Part shown: in pieces, positions 1 to 5,106 of the stretch
How the letters are laid out: each line of letters begins with the position of its first letter
Numbering within the stretch: position 1 is the first letter of the stretch
Assembly: GCA_964571815.1 (NCBI GenBank)
Contig: CAZNDN010000190.1
Location: 1-6,353 of the forward strand
Direction of reading: 5' to 3'
DNA: 6,353 nucleotides
From: CAZNDN01 sp964571815
GTDB taxonomy: Bacteria; Fibrobacterota; Chitinivibrionia; Chitinivibrionales; WJKA01
Position numbers and translations under genes: made by a program
Notes under the pieces: model-generated
What the model was told of the DNA's origin: nothing
The model's input: only the letters and a program-made list of their open reading frames with translations
Databases searched by the model: none

Positions 1-1524
1 GGCGATACGCTTCCACCGGGTGTTGAGCTTGCACGGAAGGCGGGGGTGTCGCCGGTCACGATATGGAAGGCATTCGGCGAGCTTCAGGGCCGCGGCGTTA
101 TTTCGGTCTCCAGAAGCAGCCGGGCGCGCGTGGCGGAGCCGTTCCAACGCAGGCCGGAGGAGGTGAGCACACCGGCGTCCGAAGCGAGTTCGCGGTACGT
201 GCCGGTGAAACAGGTCTGGCGCAGGGTGAAGGAGCAGATCGAGAAGGACATTCTTACAGGGGTGTTTCGGCCCGGCATGACCCTGCCCTCGCAGAAAGAG
301 CTTAGGTATCGCTACGGTGTGTCGTTTCGAACCCTCAGCAAGGCGCTCAGGCAGACCGTGGCGGAGGGCTTGTGCGTTCGGGCGGGACGAAACTACGCCG
401 TTGTGCCGATCGTGGCATCGCATTCCCGCTCGCGTATCGTCCTCATGGGCACCCACGACAAGTATACGAATACCGTCGATATGGGCGTGCTTGGGCAGGA
501 GCTTCTTCGGAAGCTCGAAGAAGAGTGCTCGTCGCACAACACGGTGCTGGAACTGGTCACCGTGCGGCTGGAGAACGACGGGACCGTGGGTTGTTTCAGT
601 TGCTCCGGCAACCGCCCATTTTCACTCGCTTCCAATGAGGGGGTTCTGGGGTACCTGGTGCTCATGCCGGGACCGGGACCTGTCTGGGAAGTGCTCTTCA
701 GGTCGCTTGCCCGCCTCAAACGCCCGGTGGCGGTACTGGATCAGGCGGACATGGCGGCGGAAGCCGACTCGTATGTGCCGGAAAGGCTGCCGGTTAGAAT
801 ATTTTCGCTGGCCGGCTTTTCGGTTGCTTCACGGCGAATCGCCCGGTATCTCATTTCTCTCAATCATTACCGCACCGCGTTCATATCGTGCCTTCACGGC
901 TACCCCTGGTCGCAACTGCGGCTCTACCATCTCGAGGAGACCTATCGTGATGCCGACATCCCGCGGGGTGTTACCCCTTTCGTGTGTGAGAAAACAGTCG
1001 ACGATTTCAGGCGAAGCGGGTTCGGGAAATGGGATATGCATTCGTTTCTGGAATCATACGAAACCATGAAAGACGCTGTCGGCTTGACGGGAGAAAGTCA
1101 CCTGGATCCTCTCGTGAAGAATACCACCCATAACCTTATCGTGGGATCGGCATACTATGAATCACTTGAGCCGCTGTTCCGGCAGGCGCTTGCGGATACA
1201 TCGATCACGGCATGGGTCGTGGCGAACGACCGTACCGCGCTCTATGCTTTTGATTTCCTGGGACAGAGGGGTGTGCGTATCCCCGGCCGGATCTCGGTGA
1301 TCAGCTACGACAACAGCTCCGAATCCCTTGTCAACAACCTCACGTCATACAGCTTCAATACCTCCGGCATAGCTCACGCGATGATATTCCACTGCCTGTA
1401 TCCGCGGCAATTCAAACGGAAAAGGACGGATCGCTGCCGGGAAATCGAGGGTCTCATAATCGAACGCCGTTCAACCGGAACGGCTTCCGCACCGCAAACA
1501 TCACACAAAAATCCCACCAGTTAG
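1..1524 (+). CDS. GntR-type regulator with tandem wHTH domains and LacI-like sensor (5' partial)
   Basis: Predicted cytoplasmic transcription factor that binds DNA and responds to a small ligand, probably a sugar. The frame is open from base 1 to TAG at 1522-1524 (507 residues visible). The GTG at 46 is not the real start, because the residues before it (GDTLPPGVELARKAG) already match the GntR recognition-helix region; roughly 25-30 residues are missing upstream. Residues 1-45 are the end of a first wHTH. Residues about 65-135 are a second one, with the signature PGMTLPSQKEL at 91-101 followed by GVSFRTLSKAL. From about 145 to 490 there is a LacI/type I periplasmic-binding-like sensor: it opens with the strand SRIVLMG and later shows WVVANDRTALYAFDFLG (405-421) and RISVISYDNS (430-439), both typical of this fold. 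GntR wHTH plus LacI sensor is the AraR-like arrangement; two wHTHs in one chain is unusual. It lies 309 bases upstream of the hydrolase gene, which is a plausible target. Family assignment is firm; ligand and target are inferred. Confidence 0.9.
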   Translation, partial: GDTLPPGVELARKAGVSPVTIWKAFGELQGRGVISVSRSSRARVAEPFQRRPEEVSTPASEASSRYVPVKQVWRRVKEQIEKDILTGVFRPGMTLPSQKELRYRYGVSFRTLSKALRQTVAEGLCVRAGRNYAVVPIVASHSRSRIVLMGTHDKYTNTVDMGVLGQELLRKLEEECSSHNTVLELVTVRLENDGTVGCFSCSGNRPFSLASNEGVLGYLVLMPGPGPVWEVLFRSLARLKRPVAVLDQADMAAEADSYVPERLPVRIFSLAGFSVASRRIARYLISLNHYRTAFISCLHGYPWSQLRLYHLEETYRDADIPRGVTPFVCEKTVDDFRRSGFGKWDMHSFLESYETMKDAVGLTGESHLDPLVKNTTHNLIVGSAYYESLEPLFRQALADTSITAWVVANDRTALYAFDFLGQRGVRIPGRISVISYDNSSESLVNNLTSYSFNTSGIAHAMIFHCLYPRQFKRKRTDRCREIEGLIIERRSTGTASAPQTSHKNPTS

Positions 1525-1557
1525 TGCTTTTGGCATAGTAATACTGCATTTGAAGCA
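1525..1557. repeat. Imperfect inverted repeat directly after the regulator stop codon
   Basis: Outer arms TGCTT (1525-1529) and AAGCA (1553-1557) are perfect reverse complements. Inside, GCA (1533-1535) pairs with TGC (1545-1547). At the centre is the 9-base palindrome AGTAATACT (1537-1545), which overlaps the inner arm. It could be a weak 3' hairpin of the regulator transcript or a protein binding site. No T run follows, so it is not called a terminator. Confidence 0.35.
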
Positions 1558-1591
1558 ATCTAAATAGTACCTTCATAGAGTCCGCGGTCGT

Positions 1592-1599
1592 TATATTTG
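1592..1599 (+). promoter_or_regulatory. Possible -7 promoter element of Bacteroidota type (weak)
   Basis: TATATTTG matches the TAnnTTTG -7 consensus known for the primary sigma factor of Bacteroidota. It lies about 240 bases upstream of the hydrolase start and just before the hairpin block at 1605. There is no TTTG at the expected -33 distance; the nearest, at 1549-1552, is too far away. Whether this organism uses that promoter type is unknown, so this is only a candidate. Confidence 0.2.
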
Positions 1600-1604
1600 T
1601 GTCT

Positions 1605-1621
1605 GTCGGCGTTTCCCCGAC
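1605..1621 (+). repeat. Stem-loop with GTCGG/CCGAC arms
   Basis: GTCGG (1605-1609) and CCGAC (1617-1621) are perfect reverse complements around a 7-base loop. This is the first of three consecutive stem-loops in the leader, one base before the next dyad. A 5-bp arm alone is weak evidence; its position in the series is what makes it worth recording. Confidence 0.4.
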
Positions 1622-1622
1622 T

Positions 1623-1636
1623 GCGGCTCGAGCTGC
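1623..1636. repeat. Near-perfect 14-base palindrome, operator candidate
   Basis: GCGGCTCGAGCTGC has a perfect 8-base core, GCTCGAGC (1626-1633). One mismatched pair (G1625/T1634, a GU wobble in RNA) is followed by matching outer GC/GC. Symmetry on a central CG step is common in operators of LacI-family and AraR-like regulators, so this could be a target of the upstream regulator. As RNA it could form a short hairpin with a 6-base loop. Confidence 0.4.
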
Positions 1637-1637
1637 G

Positions 1638-1668
1638 ACGTTGGTTGTAAGGCGTGAAAAACCAACGT
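1638..1668 (+). repeat. Perfect 9-bp inverted repeat in the hydrolase leader
   Basis: ACGTTGGTT (1638-1646) and AACCAACGT (1660-1668) are exact reverse complements separated by 13 bases. The downstream arm also takes part in a second dyad, CCAAC-GT-GTTGG (1662-1673), so the two pairings compete for the same bases. It may be an RNA stem-loop in the hydrolase 5' leader or spaced half-sites for a dimeric regulator. No T run follows, so it is not an intrinsic terminator as it stands. Confidence 0.55.
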
Positions 1669-1767
1669 GTTGGGGTGGCCGAGACGTTTGTCTTGGAATG
1701 GAGCCTCGCGGGAGCAAGCGCGGCAGATGTCCCCTTTAGGAAGCGCAATACCCACTTTTCATCGACG

Positions 1768-1788
1768 GGCGTGCGCCACGTGCACGCC
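1768..1788. repeat. 7-bp perfect inverted repeat upstream of hydrolase start, operator candidate
   Basis: GGCGTGC (1768-1774) and GCACGCC (1782-1788) are exact reverse complements around a 7-base spacer that contributes one more symmetric pair (C1776/G1780). The right arm overlaps the palindrome CACGTG (1777-1782). It ends 45 bases before the hydrolase ATG, so bound protein or an mRNA hairpin here could affect expression. High local GC makes chance dyads more likely. Confidence 0.4.
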
Positions 1789-1822
1789 AACCGTATCGAG
1801 GTGGGCCACGGGCCGGGAGTGC

Positions 1823-1828
1823 GGGAGG
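1823..1828 (+). promoter_or_regulatory. Ribosome binding site deciding the hydrolase start
   Basis: GGGAGG is followed by a 5-base spacer and ATG at 1834. The overlapping ATG at 1829 is in another frame and stops after 12 codons. This site, together with the signal peptide starting at 1834, places the true start here rather than at the upstream in-frame GTG at 1654. Confidence 0.8.
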
Positions 1829-1833
1829 ATGAA

Positions 1834-4800
1834 ATGCAAGAGATTACGAGCGGAAAACTATGGTTGATCTGTACGACCGCGGCAATCGTCCTGGTGAATT
1901 TCCCTGCCGCCGGGTTCAGTCGCGTTCGGTTCGACATCAACGACAACTGGCGCACCGTATTCGCCGATCCTTCGGGTGCCGAACAGCCGGCGTTCGGCGA
2001 CGGTTCCTGGGAAGAAGTGCGGCTACCGCACAACCATTCGGCGTATCACAAATTCCGCGGCATTCCCTCGGAAGTGAAAACCACAATCATGACCGGGACC
2101 TGCTGGTACCGCCGTCACCTGAGCATCGGCGAGGAGTACGAAGGGAAGCGTGTGTTCTGCGTATTCGAGTCGATATGCAGCTACGGCGAGGTGTACATCA
2201 ACGGCACCCTCGCCGGTGAGCACAAGGGAGGGAGGACCATTTTCCCGGTCGATATCACCGACCATGTTCATTTCGGCGGGGACAACGTAATCGCCGTGAA
2301 AGTGTGGCTGCCCGATCTCGACGAGCATCCTTTCGATATCCCCTGGATCGATCCGGTGCTGCAGAATGCCAAGGTGGGCTCCGACAAGCTCGGCCACGGC
2401 GCCCATCCCCTGGGCATGGCCCGTCCCGCGCACGTTCTCATTACCGATCCTGTGCGGGTGGAGCATTTCGGGACCTATGTCTGGTGCGACTCCGGCAAGG
2501 TCTCTTCTTCATCCGCCGAAGCAAACATCCGGACCGAGGTCAGAAGTTACGAGAACGGCACGGCCGCCGTTACGGTGAAGAGCGAGATCCTCGATGCCGG
2601 CGGGACTGTCCTGGCAGCAACCCAATCCACACAGGATGTCGGCGCCGGGCAGGGGGTCAGATTCGAGCAGAAGGGAATAACTGTTTCCAATCCCCACCTC
2701 TGGTCGCTTGACGACTGCTACCTTCATACGCTCAGGACCACGCTTGTGGTCGACGGGCAGGTGCGGGACACGTGTTTGACCTCGTTTGGTTTCCGCTCGA
2801 TTCGCTGGCCGCGGCACAAGTGGAACAGCGCGCTGAAAAGCACCCGGGATCCTCCGTATTTCACCTTGAACGGAAAACACATTCCAATAAACGGCGCCAA
2901 TATCTGGGAGACGCAGTTGGGGACGTCGTTTGCGTTTTGTGAAGAACAGATCTACTCGGACATCCTGAAAATGAAGACACTGGGATTCAATTTCGCGCGT
3001 CTCGATATCTACCCCACGAACATCCGCTACCTGGAGTACTGCGACAAGCTGGGCGTGCTTGCCTGGCCCGAGTTTTCCTGTGTTACCCCCGACCATGAGC
3101 AGTATTCCTCCGAGTTCGGGGCAAACTACAAGAACCTGATACGCGATTTCGTGAGGGAGCGCCGTAACAATCCCAGCGTTGTTCTCTACGATATTCAGAA
3201 TGAAAGTTCTCTCTCTTCGGAGCTGGGGAGCGCGTGCAACGAGATAATCCGGGAGGAGGACCCGACCTGTCCGGGGCAGCGTGCCACCACCATGTGCCAC
3301 TGGGGGCGTGAAGCGGATTTCGCACCGGAACAGTGCTGGTTTGGAACCTACGGCAACAATTACAAGAACATTGTCGGCCATTTCAGCGATTCAAAGGGCA
3401 ATTTCCTCGGCGAATACGGCGTGCATCACCGTCCGTGGGTACACTACGATATCTGGGACAAGACGGACGGAACGCCGGGTCCTCTGGCGGGGGAGGAAAA
3501 GGACTGCGAAGAATACGTTACCGACCTTTTGGAACATCACTTACGCTCATACTGGGAGCTGCGGAACAGTATCTGCGGTGCGTGTCTTTTTGTGTTTCGC
3601 ACCCTGTTAAACGGGCGCGACATGCGATGGGAAAACATGTACGGTCATGAGCGCAACCGTTTTCGTGTCGGTCCGCGGCTCAACCCCAAGGGGATTCTTA
3701 CCTGCTGGGACGAGCCGCTCGATGCCGCCTACATGTACCAGGCCCACACGACCCCGTCGTCCCGCCCCGTCGTGGTTATCAACTCGCATACCTGGCCCGA
3801 TCGCTGGAGCGGCCCGGGAACGAAAGACAATGTAATCGTCTACAGCAATTGCGACAAGGTTGAACTGTTCAACGATTACAAGGGCCGGTCTCTGGGTGTT
3901 AAGGATCGCGTTCCGTATACGCGGTTCGAGTGGGACGGAGTCGACATACAGCACAATGTCCTCTATGCCGAAGGGAAGGTTGGCGGGAACGTGGTCGCAT
4001 CGGACATTATCGTGCTTGATAACCTTCCTGAAGCGCCGAACCTGAAGGCTTTCGATGCCGATCCGCCCAATACGACGGAGCCGGTTCTTAACAACGACGC
4101 CTACCGGTACCGCCTCAACTGCGCGGGCGCGGCGTACACCGATGTCAACGGCAACACGTGGGAGGCCGACCGGCGGTTCGAAGCGGGTCAGCAGGGCTCC
4201 CGGGGCAGTGTCTCCTGGATCGACGAAAAGAACTACACGTGGTACATGGACGATTGCCGGTCGCACGGCGACGACTGGATCGATATCGGCTCCAAGGCAC
4301 AGACGTTCGATCCGATCCGGGGCACCGGTGATGATGTCTTGTATCAGACCGCGCGATTCGGCAGGGAGCTGAATTCGTACCGGTTCCCGGTGGACAACGG
4401 ACTCTACCTGGTCGAGCTTCATTTCGCCGAGCCGTGGTACGGTACCGGCTCCGGTGATGCCGTACCTTTCAGGGACTGGCGCAAGTTCGATGTGGCCGTG
4501 GAGGGGAAGGTCGTGCTCGATGATTTTGATATCTGGGCCGAAGCCGGGCACGACAAGGCTGTCCGCAAGGTGATGTACAACAACGCGGTGACCGACGGGA
4601 TGCTCGATGTAACGTTTCCCGAAGTCAAGATCAATCAGGCGCTGCTCGCGGCTGTCGCGATTGCCCGGCAGGAGTCGGTTTCGGTGGTGAACCCCCTGAA
4701 ACAACCGGGCTTCACCCGGTTCTACCGCACTGCCGGCAGGTTTGGGATATCGTTCAATGAAGCGGTTGATCCGCATGTGCAGCTTGTCACCGTCAGCGGA

Positions 4801-4938
4801 AGAGTCGTGTATCAGCGCCGATTCAGCCGGAGAACGCAGGTCGCGATACCGCTGTCGACGCTGCCCTCGGGCGTGTACGTGCTGCGGATTGCCCTCGCGG
4901 GGAATGTCATGCAGTGTCCGATTGTATGCAGACGGTAG
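1834..4938 (+). CDS. Secreted GH2 glycoside hydrolase with malectin and T9SS-type sorting domains
   Basis: 1034-residue exported enzyme predicted to hydrolyse a beta-glycosidic bond with retention of configuration; substrate unknown. Residues 1-29 are a signal peptide with hydrophobic core LWLICTTAAIVLV. Residues 30-210 are the GH2 N-terminal sandwich (CWYRRHL, GGRTIFPVDITDHV). Residues 215-335 are the Ig-like domain. Residues 340-640 are the TIM barrel. Catalytic acid/base is E457 in NPSVVLYDIQNES and nucleophile is E527 in FLGEYG; the 70-residue gap fits GH2. Residues 655-730 are a beta domain like those after GH2 barrels (YSNCDKVELFND). Residues 757-945 are a malectin domain (YRLNCAG, NGNTWEADRRF, LVELHFAEPWY), a presumed carbohydrate binder. 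Residues 960-1034 resemble a T9SS type A sorting domain (VTVSGRVVYQ, LPSGVYVLRIA), suggesting export across the outer membrane and surface attachment or release. LacZ-type active-site histidines are replaced: NRHE by NIWE (356-359) and SHYP by DIYP (391-394). Family is firm; a beta-galactosidase label would be unsafe. Confidence 0.93.
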   Translation: MQEITSGKLWLICTTAAIVLVNFPAAGFSRVRFDINDNWRTVFADPSGAEQPAFGDGSWEEVRLPHNHSAYHKFRGIPSEVKTTIMTGTCWYRRHLSIGEEYEGKRVFCVFESICSYGEVYINGTLAGEHKGGRTIFPVDITDHVHFGGDNVIAVKVWLPDLDEHPFDIPWIDPVLQNAKVGSDKLGHGAHPLGMARPAHVLITDPVRVEHFGTYVWCDSGKVSSSSAEANIRTEVRSYENGTAAVTVKSEILDAGGTVLAATQSTQDVGAGQGVRFEQKGITVSNPHLWSLDDCYLHTLRTTLVVDGQVRDTCLTSFGFRSIRWPRHKWNSALKSTRDPPYFTLNGKHIPINGANIWETQLGTSFAFCEEQIYSDILKMKTLGFNFARLDIYPTNIRYLEYCDKLGVLAWPEFSCVTPDHEQYSSEFGANYKNLIRDFVRERRNNPSVVLYDIQNESSLSSELGSACNEIIREEDPTCPGQRATTMCHWGREADFAPEQCWFGTYGNNYKNIVGHFSDSKGNFLGEYGVHHRPWVHYDIWDKTDGTPGPLAGEEKDCEEYVTDLLEHHLRSYWELRNSICGACLFVFRTLLNGRDMRWENMYGHERNRFRVGPRLNPKGILTCWDEPLDAAYMYQAHTTPSSRPVVVINSHTWPDRWSGPGTKDNVIVYSNCDKVELFNDYKGRSLGVKDRVPYTRFEWDGVDIQHNVLYAEGKVGGNVVASDIIVLDNLPEAPNLKAFDADPPNTTEPVLNNDAYRYRLNCAGAAYTDVNGNTWEADRRFEAGQQGSRGSVSWIDEKNYTWYMDDCRSHGDDWIDIGSKAQTFDPIRGTGDDVLYQTARFGRELNSYRFPVDNGLYLVELHFAEPWYGTGSGDAVPFRDWRKFDVAVEGKVVLDDFDIWAEAGHDKAVRKVMYNNAVTDGMLDVTFPEVKINQALLAAVAIARQESVSVVNPLKQPGFTRFYRTAGRFGISFNEAVDPHVQLVTVSGRVVYQRRFSRRTQVAIPLSTLPSGVYVLRIALAGNVMQCPIVCRR

Positions 4939-4951
4939 AAGGTAACTGTCG

Positions 4952-4978
4952 GTATGCCCTTTCCCATCGGGGACATAC
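4952..4978 (+). repeat. Bulged hairpin downstream of the hydrolase gene
   Basis: GTATGCCC (4952-4959) pairs with GGG-A-CATAC (4970-4978), with a single bulged A at 4973 and a 10-base loop. It starts 14 bases after the hydrolase stop codon. No T run follows, so it could stabilise the 3' end of the transcript or be a poor terminator. Evidence is limited to base pairing. Confidence 0.3.
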
Positions 4979-5089
4979 AAGTAAGCCTGCCGAGTGAGGC
5001 GCGTCGGTGCCCGCGGCATGGTTGGGCAGTATGGAGAAGGCTCAATGATGCCGGTCCAAAATCACATTCATTCTTTCCTGTTGGTTGAG

Positions 5090-5102
5090 AGGAGGAGGGA
5101 GG
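5090..5102 (+). promoter_or_regulatory. Strong, doubled ribosome binding site of the propeller gene
   Basis: AGGAGG (5090-5095) runs straight into AGGGAGG (5096-5102), with 11 and 4 bases respectively to ATG at 5107. It gives two overlapping Shine-Dalgarno choices and supports the start at 5107, which is followed at once by a signal peptide. The hydrolase gene also uses a GGGAGG core. Confidence 0.75.
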
Positions 5103-5106
5103 TAGT

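Larger units (their letters stand above)
1525..1833 (+). other. 309-base non-coding leader between regulator and hydrolase
   Basis: No convincing gene is seen on either strand. The hydrolase frame can be read upstream to a GTG at 1654, but the 60 extra residues are hydrophilic, resemble nothing known to me, and would bury the signal peptide inside the protein. The stretch instead holds inverted repeats: a dyad just after the regulator stop, three back-to-back hairpins at 1605-1668, and a GC-rich dyad at 1768-1788. No clear sigma70 promoter pair was found, and no hairpin is followed by a T run. Confidence 0.7.
4939..5106 (+). other. 168-base spacer between hydrolase and propeller genes
   Basis: No gene is seen. 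The spacer contains one modest hairpin near its start and the ribosome binding site of the next gene at its end. No clear promoter pair or T-run terminator was found, so the two genes could be co-transcribed, although 168 bases is long for a tight operon. Confidence 0.6.

Noticed and set aside
1550..1579. Possible sigma70 promoter, TTGAAG (1550-1555) with CATAGA (1574-1579)
   Set aside because: The -10 matches only 3 of 6 positions; too weak to call.
1670..1755. Possible tRNA-Ser/Leu-like start (GGGGTGGCCGAGACG resembles a D-arm)
   Set aside because: No matching T-arm (GTTCGAATCC-like), anticodon stem or acceptor pairing could be found downstream.
1654..1833. In-frame N-terminal extension of the hydrolase from a GTG at 1654
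   Set aside because: It has no supporting ribosome binding site, would place the signal peptide 60 residues inside the protein, and the residues are not protein-like. The ATG at 1834 has a GGGAGG site 5 bases upstream.
2509..3381. 290-codon open frame on the minus strand
   Set aside because: It is antisense to the GH2 Ig-like and TIM barrel domains, including the catalytic E457 codon; no protein family features are seen.
4988..5018. TGCCG/CGGCA inverted repeat in the hydrolase-propeller spacer
   Set aside because: A 5-bp arm with a 21-base loop in GC-rich sequence is likely to occur by chance.
3607..5019. 470-codon open frame on the minus strand
   Set aside because: It lies antisense to the end of the GH2 gene, whose domains are clear. 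Its translation has no recognisable domain; it is a by-product of GC-rich codon use.
1640..5087. The 8-mer GTTGGTTG occurs upstream of both the hydrolase (1640-1647) and the propeller gene (5080-5087)
   Set aside because: With spacers of 309 and 168 bases, about 0.8 shared 8-mers are expected by chance under uniform base use, and the propeller copy lacks the inverted partner.
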